A stretch of 10,695 nt of DNA from Alphaproteobacteria bacterium UBA6038 (lineage in GTDB: Bacteria; Pseudomonadota; Alphaproteobacteria; Micropepsales; Micropepsaceae), in contig DIZC01000106.1 of assembly GCA_002429315.1 (NCBI GenBank), forward strand, positions 1,281 through 11,975, written 5' to 3'. Under the pieces are notes generated by a model. The model ran no database searches, had not been told where the DNA came from, and saw only the letters and a list, made by a program, of their open reading frames with translations. The translations under genes and the position numbers were made by a program. Positions 1 through 6,513 of the stretch are shown piece after piece; the stretch's first letter is position 1, and the number at the start of each line of letters is the position of its first letter.

Positions 1-678
1 ATCGAAAGCTTCGCCGCCGACGTGGGGCATGAACTGAAGAATCCGCTCACCTCATTGAAGAGCGCGGTCGAGATGCTGGCCCGTGCCAACGATGCGGGGG
101 GGCGCGAGCGACTGATGCAGATCATTCGCAACGATGTGCGGCGGATCGATCGGCTCATTACCGACATCTCCGACGCTTCGCGGCTGGACGCGGAGCTGAG
201 CCGCGAAGCCTCCGAACCGGTCAACATCACGCAACTGCTGGCCAACATCGCCGAAATTTATCGCATGCTCGGTCTGCCGCGGGGCATTGCGCTGCATCTG
301 GATGCCGGGGCCAGCGAAATGATCGTGATGGGCCGCGACGAGCGTCTAGGCCAGGTCTTCCGCAATTTGATCGACAATGCCATCTCCTTCAGTCCGGACG
401 GCGGCACGGTATTATTAACGGCGCGGCCTCTCGATGGGTGGATCCGGATCTGCGTGGAGGATGACGGAACGGGAATTCCGCCGGAGAATCTTGAGACGAT
501 CTTCAATCGCTTCTACACCGAGCGACCGACGGAGCACGGCTTTGGCAAGAACTCAGGCCTCGGCCTCTCGATTGCACGGCAGATCGTAAACGGGGCGGGA
601 GGCCGCATCTGGGCCGAGAACCGCGAGGGCAAAGGCGCCCGGTTTGCCGTCGAGTTGCCGGTTGCGAGGGGTGCGTGA
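1..678 (+). CDS. chvG: ChvG-type sensor histidine kinase, C-terminal part (5' end outside window)
   Basis: Open reading frame 1 is already open at base 1 and ends with TGA at 676-678, so only the last 225 residues are present. They hold the cytoplasmic catalytic core: the phospho-acceptor H-box HELKNPLTS (His10 of the fragment), the N-box RNLIDNA (about 121-126), the G1 box DDGTG (about 154-158) and the G2 box GLGLS (about 186-190). The region FAADVxHELKNPLTSL followed by DVRRxDRLIxDISDASRLDAEL is characteristic of ChvG/ExoS, the membrane kinase that phosphorylates ChvI in alphaproteobacteria and responds to acid or envelope signals. The sensor domain and membrane segments lie upstream and are not seen. 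The stop overlaps the hprK start by 4 bases (GTGA), which implies translational coupling. The chvG-hprK-EIIA-HPr order is the known alphaproteobacterial arrangement and supports the gene name. The identity of the kinase family is certain; ChvG as ortholog is very likely. Confidence 0.9.
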   Translation: MESFAADVGHELKNPLTSLKSAVEMLARANDAGGRERLMQIIRNDVRRIDRLITDISDASRLDAELSREASEPVNITQLLANIAEIYRMLGLPRGIALHLDAGASEMIVMGRDERLGQVFRNLIDNAISFSPDGGTVLLTARPLDGWIRICVEDDGTGIPPENLETIFNRFYTERPTEHGFGKNSGLGLSIARQIVNGAGGRIWAENREGKGARFAVELPVARGA

Positions 679-1169
679 CGATTCATGCGAGCTGCGTGAT
701 CCTCGGCCGCGCCGGCGAACCGTTCAGCGCGCCTTCAGACGCCGGCGTTCTGCTGCTCGGCGAAAGCGGCTCGGGAAAATCCGATCTTGCTCTGCGCCTC
801 ATTCAGTTGGGCGCCATCCTCCTGTCGGACGATCGCACGGAGCTTTTTACGAGCGACGGCGCGTTGATGGCGCGGCCGGCAGCGAGGCTTTGCGGGCTTC
901 TGGAGGTCCGAGGCGTGGGAATCCTGGAGCTTCCGTACGTGCAACAGGCGCGAATTGCGCTCGCTGTCCGCCTGGTCGCGTCGCAAGATATCCCCAGACT
1001 CCCAGTGACCGAGCGCTACCATCCACCTTCCGCGGTCACTCTCGCAAATCATCTGCGCCCCCCAGTGATATATCTCGCGTCGTTCGAAAATTCAGCGCCG
1101 GCGAAAATTGCGGCAGCCGTGGCCGCCCATGCCAAGGCACTTTTCCGCGGCGGCCGCAAGGCGTCTTGA
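675..1169 (+). CDS. hprK: HPr kinase/phosphorylase, short alphaproteobacterial form
   Basis: This protein of 164 residues phosphorylates and dephosphorylates the regulatory serine of HPr in the cytoplasm. Visible motifs are the Walker A loop GESGSGKS (29-36), an acidic SDD segment (51-53) after the LALRLIQLGA helix, and the HprK/P signature LEVRGVGI (76-83). Firmicute HprK is about 310 residues with an extra N-terminal domain. This protein has only the catalytic domain, as is usual in alphaproteobacteria. The GTG start at 675 overlaps the chvG stop by 4 bases; no better start exists because the N-terminal pattern IHASCVILG fits the family beginning. Its likely substrate, HPr, is encoded two genes downstream. 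The same DNA also has a longer alternative frame, but that frame shows no family motifs. Confidence 0.93.
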   Translation: MTIHASCVILGRAGEPFSAPSDAGVLLLGESGSGKSDLALRLIQLGAILLSDDRTELFTSDGALMARPAARLCGLLEVRGVGILELPYVQQARIALAVRLVASQDIPRLPVTERYHPPSAVTLANHLRPPVIYLASFENSAPAKIAAAVAAHAKALFRGGRKAS

Positions 1170-1227
1170 GGTCTTCCATGTGTCCGCAACATCGCTATCG
1201 TGCCTCACCCTTCCCGCAGGTCGCAAA

Positions 1228-1632
1228 ATGATCGGCATCGTTCTCGTCACCCATGGGCGCCTGGCTCAGGAAATCATCGCCGCCATGGAACACATGGTCG
1301 GGCCGCAAGCCCAACTGCGCGCCGTCTGCATCGGGCCGGAAGACGATGTCGAGCGCCGTCAGCGGGAGATCGCTGCGGCCGCCAAATCCGTGGATACCGG
1401 CAGCGGAACCGTGCTCGTCACCGACATGTATGGCGGTACCCCCTGCAATCTCGCGCTCACCTTGCTTCAGCGTGGCAAGATCGAAGTGTTGGCCGGGGCC
1501 AATCTGCCCAGCCTGATCAAGCTGGTGGATGTTCGCGGCAAGCTGCCGCTCGAGCAAGCCGTGCGAGAGGCGATTGAAGCCGGCCGCAAGTACATGCGGG
1601 CCGGCTCCGCTGACCTTGCCTGCGGGCCCTGA
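1228..1632 (+). CDS. manX: PTS system mannose-class EIIA component
   Basis: This is a 134-residue cytoplasmic EIIA domain of the mannose/fructose family, which accepts phosphate from HPr on a histidine. The start MIGIVLVTHG places the phosphorylated histidine at position 9. Further family hallmarks are TDMYGGTPCN (65-74) and GANLPSLIKL (90-99). The ATG at 1228 follows a modest AGGT ribosome site at 1218-1221; longer versions of the frame reach back into hprK and add no conserved sequence. No EIIB, EIIC or EIID domain is encoded nearby, so the protein probably serves regulation rather than sugar uptake, as proposed for the incomplete PTS of alphaproteobacteria. HPr follows after 2 bases. The symbol manX follows Sinorhizobium usage; other genomes use different names. 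Confidence 0.9.
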   Translation: MIGIVLVTHGRLAQEIIAAMEHMVGPQAQLRAVCIGPEDDVERRQREIAAAAKSVDTGSGTVLVTDMYGGTPCNLALTLLQRGKIEVLAGANLPSLIKLVDVRGKLPLEQAVREAIEAGRKYMRAGSADLACGP

Positions 1633-1634
1633 CG

Positions 1635-1910
1635 GTGGCGGAGCGGCTCACGGCCGTGGCCGTCATTACCAATCGGCTGGGACTGCATGCCCGCGCTGCG
1701 GCCAAGCTGGTGGAGGCTGCGGCGCGATTCCGATCGGTGATCCAGGTCACGAAGGATGGCGAAGCGGTGGATGCGCGTTCCATTCTGGGGCTGATGATGC
1801 TGAATGCCCGGACAGGCACTCAGATCGAGGTGAGCGCGGAAGGGTCCGACGCGCGCGAGGCATTGTCCGCCGTGCTCGCGCTCATCGACGCAAAATTCGG
1901 CGAAGATTGA
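1635..1910 (+). CDS. ptsH: Phosphocarrier protein HPr
   Basis: This 91-residue protein carries phosphate between enzyme I and EIIA. The active-site motif is NRLGLHARAAAK with the phosphorylated histidine at position 18; the proline common after Arg in enteric HPr is Ala here, as often in alphaproteobacterial and NPr-type proteins. The regulatory serine targeted by HprK is Ser49 within DARSILGLMML. The start is GTG at 1635, 2 bases after the manX stop, so expression probably depends on coupling. Enzyme I is not in the window. The stop at 1908-1910 lies only 4 bases from the stop of a convergent gene, leaving almost no room for a terminator between them. In related genomes ahcY usually follows; here it is about 8 kb away. 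Confidence 0.93.
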   Translation: MAERLTAVAVITNRLGLHARAAAKLVEAAARFRSVIQVTKDGEAVDARSILGLMMLNARTGTQIEVSAEGSDAREALSAVLALIDAKFGED

Positions 1911-1914
1911 GTGC

Positions 1915-2313
1915 TTAGAGATCGCCGGCGTCTTCGCCATCATTGGCGAGCGGCAGTTCCCCTGCCCTGCCCTCACGACCGTAAGCCATCTCGGAGTACC
2001 GGTCGGCGAACCGGACCACCGGCACTGCATCCGGAAACAGGACCTGCAGTGGGTCGGTTCGCGTGTCGCCCCGAACGTCGATGCGCTCCTCCGGTCCCGC
2101 TGCAAGCGACATGCTTGGCGCAGGTGCGGCAAGGCGCGCTGGAACGACGAGCACCGCACTTACCGTCACGCCCATGCCAGCGAGCGCCGCGGAAGCAACG
2201 CCCAAGTACCACGCGCGGCGGCGCTTGCGAATTGTGTTCGCCTGCGTCATCGCCCGCGCGGCAAAATCCGGGCTGAAGGACAGCTCACGATCGGCAGATC
2301 GGGGGTTCGTCAT
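1915..2313 (-). CDS. Small single-pass membrane protein, probable anti-sigma factor of the adjacent ECF sigma
   Basis: This 132-residue protein has a short N-terminal part of about 33 residues ending in a positive cluster (RKRRR, 29-33), one hydrophobic membrane segment (about 34-57) and a tail of about 75 residues rich in acidic residues and Pro, presumably periplasmic. The start ATG overlaps the TGA of the sigma gene (ATGA, 2310-2313), a typical sigma/anti-sigma coupling. The segment FSPDFAARAM (13-22) resembles the short helix by which CnrY-class anti-sigma factors grip their sigma factor. No zinc anti-sigma motif (HxxxCxxC) is present. The topology and context support an anti-sigma role by inference; sequence alone does not prove it. 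It could instead be an unrelated membrane protein of the cassette. Confidence 0.65.
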   Translation of the reverse strand: MTNPRSADRELSFSPDFAARAMTQANTIRKRRRAWYLGVASAALAGMGVTVSAVLVVPARLAAPAPSMSLAAGPEERIDVRGDTRTDPLQVLFPDAVPVVRFADRYSEMAYGREGRAGELPLANDGEDAGDL

Positions 2314-2903
2314 TCCGTATCTCCCGCAAGCAGCAGGCGCAGATTTTCGCGTGCGCGATGCAGGCGCGACTTCACCGCCGGTACGCTCGACCGCGACAGC
2401 CGCGCCATCTGGTCATAACTCCGGCCTTCGAGCGACAGCCGCAGCACGGTTTGCTGCGCCTTCGGCAATTCTGCCATGTGCTTTTCCATCCTGTCTACCA
2501 CATCGGTTTGGGGCGGAGGCTCCGGCGCTGACACGCTTTCATGGGACGGCGCGAATACCGCAAAGAGTTTCCGCCATCCTCTCGTCGCGCGTAGATGATC
2601 GCGGCAGACATTCCGCGCGATCTGGAACAGCCACGGCTCGAAACGCTCCGGCGACCGCAACCGCGGCAGCCCCAGCACCATCTTCACGAACACGGTCTGG
2701 CAAAGATCTTCGTAGTGCGCCTCGTCTTTCGTCTGGCCAATAACAAAGCGCGCCACGCGCTGCTGATAAAGCCCGACCAGCCGCTCGATGGCGCGGCGCT
2801 CGCCGCTGCCAGCGCGCGCAATCAGCGCAAGCGTTTCGGCCGGCAGCGGCCGGGGAGCGACCATACGAGCTGAGTCAGTCGCCAGACCCTCCCATCTCCG
2901 CAT
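2310..2903 (-). CDS. ECF-family RNA polymerase sigma factor
   Basis: This protein of 197 residues directs RNA polymerase to a special promoter set. Region 2 spans about 42-110 and contains YEDLCQTVFVKMVLGLPRLR, followed by the FEPWLFQIARNVCRDHLR segment that recognises the -10 element. Region 4 spans about 143-193 (LPKAQQTVLRLSLEG, then YDQMARLSRSSVPAVKSRLHRARENL), the helix-turn-helix that reads the -35 element. The linker between them is Pro/Glu-rich. The gene sits between a periplasmic LTXXQ protein (overlapping if the start at 2903 is used) and the probable anti-sigma gene (4-base overlap). The start is uncertain: ATG 2903 has a GGTGGG site at suitable distance but overlaps the upstream gene by 29 bases, while ATG 2864 (Met14) leaves a 10-base gap but lacks a clear ribosome site. 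Conserved domains are complete with either start. Confidence 0.9.
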   Translation of the reverse strand: MRRWEGLATDSARMVAPRPLPAETLALIARAGSGERRAIERLVGLYQQRVARFVIGQTKDEAHYEDLCQTVFVKMVLGLPRLRSPERFEPWLFQIARNVCRDHLRATRGWRKLFAVFAPSHESVSAPEPPPQTDVVDRMEKHMAELPKAQQTVLRLSLEGRSYDQMARLSRSSVPAVKSRLHRARENLRLLLAGDTE

Positions 2904-3396
2904 CCGAGCCCACCAAGCTGCGGATTTGGCTGTGCAGGCTTTGCAGCTTCCGGTGCAGCTTTGTCAGCTGGATGAGCTGTTCCGGCGTCAGCACGTTGCG
3001 CACTGCCAAGGCCGTTGCCGTCATGTTTTCCATGAGCTGTCCCTCCACGCCCGACATTTTCTGCACCAGCGGGCGAATGTCGCCGGCTGCCACGCTGCCT
3101 GGGGCCAGAAGCTTGTCGGCAATCTGCTGATGCAGCGCCTCCATCTGCGCGTGCAGAGCCTGCAGCTGCGGACGCGCCGAGGCGATGATCTGGCGCAATT
3201 GGGATTGCTGCGCCGGCGTCAGGTTGGCGGACCGAAGCAGCATCAGGAACGGCGCCCCCCCCTCATGCATGCCATGCATGCCGGCCATCGCGCCCATGGC
3301 TGGATGTCCCATTTCCACCGGGGCTGTCTGCGCCATGAGGGGCTGGGCAGAAAAAATGCCGAGCGCCGCGGCGGCAATCGCAACCTTCCGAATCAT
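2875..3396 (-). CDS. Periplasmic LTXXQ-motif protein (CpxP/Spy/CnrX-like), possible metal or envelope sensor
   Basis: This exported protein has 173 residues. A signal peptide (MIRKVAIAAAALGIFSAQPLMA, cut after about residue 22) is followed by a Met/His-rich stretch (29-44, with Met29, His31, Met34, Met37, Met40, His41, Met43, His44), then an all-helical domain with two LTXXQ motifs, LTPAQ (59-63) and LTPEQ (136-140). This fold is shared by CpxP, Spy, ZraP and the metal sensor CnrX. The start at 3396 is chosen because it has a strong AGGAG site 7-8 bases upstream and begins the signal peptide. A longer frame back to 3450 would run over the predicted promoter. It is the first gene of the unit with the sigma factor and probable anti-sigma. 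A sensor role is inferred; a chaperone or metal-buffer role is the main alternative. Confidence 0.8.
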   Translation of the reverse strand: MIRKVAIAAAALGIFSAQPLMAQTAPVEMGHPAMGAMAGMHGMHEGGAPFLMLLRSANLTPAQQSQLRQIIASARPQLQALHAQMEALHQQIADKLLAPGSVAAGDIRPLVQKMSGVEGQLMENMTATALAVRNVLTPEQLIQLTKLHRKLQSLHSQIRSLVGSDAEMGGSGD

Positions 3397-3431
3397 GTGT
3401 GCACTCCTGTTGGGTCTTTCTTCGCCCCAAA

Positions 3432-3456
3432 GACGGGTATGCCCCCTCAAAGTTTC
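3432..3456 (-). promoter_or_regulatory. ECF-type promoter of the LTXXQ/sigma/anti-sigma unit
   Basis: On the minus strand GAAAC (3456-3452) and CGTC (3435-3432) are separated by exactly 16 bases. This matches the general ECF promoter plan, with an AAC-containing -35 and a CGTC-type -10. The predicted transcript would begin near 3425, about 30 bases before the ATG at 3396, which has its own AGGAG site. The position and spacing suggest autoregulation by the sigma factor in this unit. This is a motif match by eye, not a measured start. Confidence 0.6.
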
Positions 3457-3510
3457 GTTTTATCACCAGATTGTCACGCGCCGGGGCAAACGGCCCGTTG
3501 CACAGGCAAT

Positions 3511-3536
3511 GGAAGCCAAGCAAACCTTCGCCCGTC
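3511..3536 (+). promoter_or_regulatory. Weak candidate ECF-type promoter ahead of the amidohydrolase operon
   Basis: On the plus strand GGAAG (3511-3515) and CGTC (3533-3536) are 17 bases apart, with a likely start near 3543 and the amidohydrolase ATG at 3558. The -35 lacks the AAC core, so the match is weaker than the divergent one at 3432-3456. If real, the sigma factor would drive both divergent units. Confidence 0.25.
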
Positions 3537-3557
3537 ATTTTTAGGGGCGAAGAAGCC

Positions 3558-4979
3558 ATGGGGCCAAGACTGCCGATCTGGGGCGCGGCCGCTATTGTGG
3601 TGGCAACGCTGCTGCTTGCCTGGGCGATCATCCCGAATCTGCATCCCGCGCCCAAGAATGAGGCGGTGAGCGACAAATTTCCCAACGAGCAGTTCCCCTC
3701 CACCTATAAACCGCTGCCCTCGCGGCCCACCATTATCCGCGGCGCCACCATTCTCACCGGTACGGACAAGGAGCTCACCACCGCCTCCATCCTTCTGCAG
3801 GACGGCAAGATTGCGGCGATCGGGGCGAAGGTGCCGGAGCCGGCAGGCGCCGCGGTGATCAACGGCAAGGGCAAGTTCGTGACGCCGGGTATCATCGACA
3901 TCCATTCGCATCTGGGCGTCTATCCCTCGCCGGGCGTCGAAGCGATGTCCGACGGCAATGAGGCGACTAAGCCGACCACGCCGGAAGTGCGCGCCGAGAA
4001 TTCCGTCTGGCCGCAGGATCCCGGCTTCACGCGCGCGCTTGCCGGCGGCGTCACCGCGCTGGAGATTCTTCCCGGCTCCGCCAACCTCATCGGCGGCCGC
4101 TCCGTGGTGCTGAAGAATGTGCCGTCGATCACCGCACAGGGCATGAAATTCCCGGGTGCGCCGTACGATCTCAAAATGGCGTGCGGCGAAAACCCCAAAC
4201 GCGTGTACGGAGAGAAAGGCGGGCCGCAGACGCAGATGGGCAATGTCGCCGGCTATCGCGCCGCCTTCGAGAAAGCCACGGAATATCGCGACAAGTGGCG
4301 CAAATATTGGAAATCCGGCGGCGACAAGCCGGACCGCGACATCGGGCTCGAAACGCTCGCACTGGTGCTCGACAAAAAAATCCCGGTGCAAATGCACTGC
4401 TACCGGGGCGACCAGATGGCCACGATGATCGACGTGGCAAAGGAATTCGGCTTCCGCATCGCCGCGTTCCATCATGCCACCGAGGCCTACAAGGTCGCGG
4501 ACCTGCTCAAGAAGAACGACATCTGCGCCGTAATGTGGGCGGACTGGTGGGGCTTCAAGATGGAAGCTTACGACGCGGTGCCGGAGGGAATCGCGATGGT
4601 GGACCATGCTGGCGCCTGCGCCATGATCCACTCCGACGATCCCATCGGCATCCAGCGGTTGAATCAGGAAGTCGCGAAGGCGATGGCCGCGGGACGGCGC
4701 ATGGGCTACCGCATCACCCGCGCGCACGCGATCGCCTGGATGACGCGCAATCCCGCCTACGCACTCGGCATTCTCAACCAGACCGGCACGCTGGAAAAGG
4801 GCAAGATGGCCGACGTGGTGATCTGGGACGGCGATCCGCTCAGCGTCTATGCGCACGCGGAGAAGGTGTTCGTCGATGGCGCGCTGCTCTTCGACCGCGA
4901 CAATCCGCGGATAAGTCCGCGCACCGATTTCGAAGTCGGGCAGGAGAACAACGCCAACTTCGGAGGCGCGGGGCAATGA
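3558..4979 (+). CDS. Exported amidohydrolase of the imidazolonepropionase-like (COG1228) type
   Basis: This protein has 473 residues. The N-terminus carries a hydrophobic segment (about 8-26) that acts as a signal peptide or anchor, so the enzyme probably works in the periplasm. A TIM-barrel metallohydrolase follows. The metal ligands can all be seen: HSH (116 and 118) after TPGIID, a histidine in VQMH (280), HH in AAFHHATEA (305-306), and Asp360 in IHSDDP. The segment LKMACGENPKRVYG (205-218) is a family signature. The C-terminal ADVVIWDGDP (418-427) marks the small beta domain. The family removes or opens amide-type bonds and includes peptidases and ring-opening hydrolases; the substrate cannot be told from sequence. 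The ATG at 3558 is preceded by a purine-rich stretch, and the upstream extension shows no conservation. The stop overlaps the next start by 4 bases. Confidence 0.88.
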   Translation: MGPRLPIWGAAAIVVATLLLAWAIIPNLHPAPKNEAVSDKFPNEQFPSTYKPLPSRPTIIRGATILTGTDKELTTASILLQDGKIAAIGAKVPEPAGAAVINGKGKFVTPGIIDIHSHLGVYPSPGVEAMSDGNEATKPTTPEVRAENSVWPQDPGFTRALAGGVTALEILPGSANLIGGRSVVLKNVPSITAQGMKFPGAPYDLKMACGENPKRVYGEKGGPQTQMGNVAGYRAAFEKATEYRDKWRKYWKSGGDKPDRDIGLETLALVLDKKIPVQMHCYRGDQMATMIDVAKEFGFRIAAFHHATEAYKVADLLKKNDICAVMWADWWGFKMEAYDAVPEGIAMVDHAGACAMIHSDDPIGIQRLNQEVAKAMAAGRRMGYRITRAHAIAWMTRNPAYALGILNQTGTLEKGKMADVVIWDGDPLSVYAHAEKVFVDGALLFDRDNPRISPRTDFEVGQENNANFGGAGQ

Positions 4980-6496
4980 AACACGTTCTGCTCGCCATCA
5001 TTGTGGGGGCCTGCCTGGCATCGATTGCTTTGGCACAGGCGCCTACCGCACCGCGGCCGTTGCAGAATCCTCCGCAGCAACAGCAGTCTCCACCGGCACC
5101 GAATCCGCTTCAACAGACTCCGCTACAGGCGAATCGGCCAGCGAACGCGAACCACCCCCCCACCAAGCCCGCACCGTCCGTCAACCGAGCGCCGACACCG
5201 ACTGCCGTGAAGCCGCTGCCACCCGGGATGTCCGCCACGCTGATCCAGCACGGCCACGTTTATACCGTGGGTCCGCTCGGTACGCTCAACAACGCGGACG
5301 TGTTGATCGAGGGCGGCAACATCGTCCAGGTCGGCCCGGGGCTCACGCCGCCTGACGGCGCCAAGATCGTCGATGCGAAGGGCCGGCCGGTCACGCCGGG
5401 GCTCATGGCGTCCTTCACCCAGCTGGGGATCGTGGAGATTTCGCTGGGGGCCAGCGGAAGCGACGATTCCGGTCCCGGCCTCGACGCGAGCCGCTTCGAT
5501 GGCGACACCGCGGCGCCCAAACTGGGAGAAACCCCTGCCTCCGCCGCGTTCGACGTCACCGACGCCATCAATCCCGATTCCACGCTGATCCCGATAGCCC
5601 GGATCGCCGGCGTCACCCGCTCGCTCACCGCGCCTGCGACCGGCAGCGGAGTATTCCGCGGCCAAGCGGCAGTGATCGATCTAGGGAACGGTCCCAACCT
5701 CATCGACAAGCCCCAAGCTGGCATGGTGGTGGATCTGTCGACCGGCAGCGGGCAGACGAGCCGCCCCACATTGTGGGCCGAATTCCGGGAAACCTTGGAT
5801 GATGCCCGTGAGTACTGGGCGGACCGCGCGGGCTATCACCGCCCCGGCGGCGCGCGCGATCAGCGCACCGCCCGCATCGATCTCGATGCGCTCGAGCCGG
5901 TGATCCACGGCCGCGAGCCGCTGATCGTAAATGTGGACCGCGCTTCAGATATTCGCCAGGTGCTACAATATTGTCAGACGAACAAGCTAAAGCTGGTAAT
6001 CCTGAGCGGCCTCGAAGCGTGGAAGGTTGGGCGCGGTCTGGCGCAGGCGCAGGTGCCGGTGGTGATCGACAACGACCTCAATCTGCCGTTCACCTTCTCC
6101 GATCTCGGCGCAACGCTGCGCAATGCCGCGCGACTCGATGCGGCGGGCGTGACGGTGGTGTTCCAGCCGCAGAACGACGACCCCGCGCATTACGCGCGCA
6201 CGGTGACGCAGATCGCGGGCAACGCGGTGGCGAATGGCATGCGGTGGGATCACGCCCTTGCCGCCATCACCCGCAACCCGGCGCAGGTCTGGGGCATTGC
6301 CGACGCGTACGGTACGCTGGAGCCGGGAAAGGATGCCGATGTCGTGATCTGGGACGGCGATCCGCTGAACGTGACGAGCGCGCCCACGGCGGTATTCATC
6401 CGCGGACAGAACATTCCGCTGGTGTCGCGACAGACGAAACTGCGCGACCGCTATCGCGATCTGAAGCGGAAAAATCCGCCGTTCGCCTACCGGTGA
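4976..6496 (+). CDS. Amidohydrolase-fold paralog lacking metal ligands (probable pseudoenzyme), exported
   Basis: This protein has 506 residues: a signal peptide (1-20, ending ALA), a Pro/Gln/Asn-rich low-complexity linker (about 22-82), then an amidohydrolase-like barrel. It aligns well with the upstream enzyme, for example TPGLMASFTQLG (140-151) against TPGIIDIHSHLG, and ADVVIWDGDPL near the end (454-464) against the same motif. At the catalytic sites it differs: the HxH pair is Phe147 and Gln149, the third histidine is Asn319 and the HH pair is Leu343-Ser344. Only the Asp of NDDP (401) remains. It is therefore unlikely to bind the usual metal centre. The 4-base overlap (ATGA, 4976-4979) couples its translation to the active paralog and suggests the two form a complex or act together. 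An unusual catalytic mechanism cannot be excluded. The frame is intact, so this is not a decayed gene. Confidence 0.85.
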   Translation: MKHVLLAIIVGACLASIALAQAPTAPRPLQNPPQQQQSPPAPNPLQQTPLQANRPANANHPPTKPAPSVNRAPTPTAVKPLPPGMSATLIQHGHVYTVGPLGTLNNADVLIEGGNIVQVGPGLTPPDGAKIVDAKGRPVTPGLMASFTQLGIVEISLGASGSDDSGPGLDASRFDGDTAAPKLGETPASAAFDVTDAINPDSTLIPIARIAGVTRSLTAPATGSGVFRGQAAVIDLGNGPNLIDKPQAGMVVDLSTGSGQTSRPTLWAEFRETLDDAREYWADRAGYHRPGGARDQRTARIDLDALEPVIHGREPLIVNVDRASDIRQVLQYCQTNKLKLVILSGLEAWKVGRGLAQAQVPVVIDNDLNLPFTFSDLGATLRNAARLDAAGVTVVFQPQNDDPAHYARTVTQIAGNAVANGMRWDHALAAITRNPAQVWGIADAYGTLEPGKDADVVIWDGDPLNVTSAPTAVFIRGQNIPLVSRQTKLRDRYRDLKRKNPPFAYR

Positions 6497-6513
6497 GCCG
6501 GCACCGAGAAGGC

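Noticed and set aside
3397..3450. Longer start for the LTXXQ protein
   Set aside because: It would put residues ahead of the signal peptide and overlap the predicted promoter; the AGGAG site favours 3396.
4181..4975. Upstream extension of the second amidohydrolase frame
   Set aside because: The extension lies in another frame of the first amidohydrolase gene and is Arg-rich without motifs; the signal peptide begins at 4976.
3474..4976. Long open frame of 500 codons on the minus strand across the first amidohydrolase gene
   Set aside because: It is a high-GC mirror frame, rich in His, Arg and Gly, with no family motif, and it opposes a gene with clear catalytic motifs.
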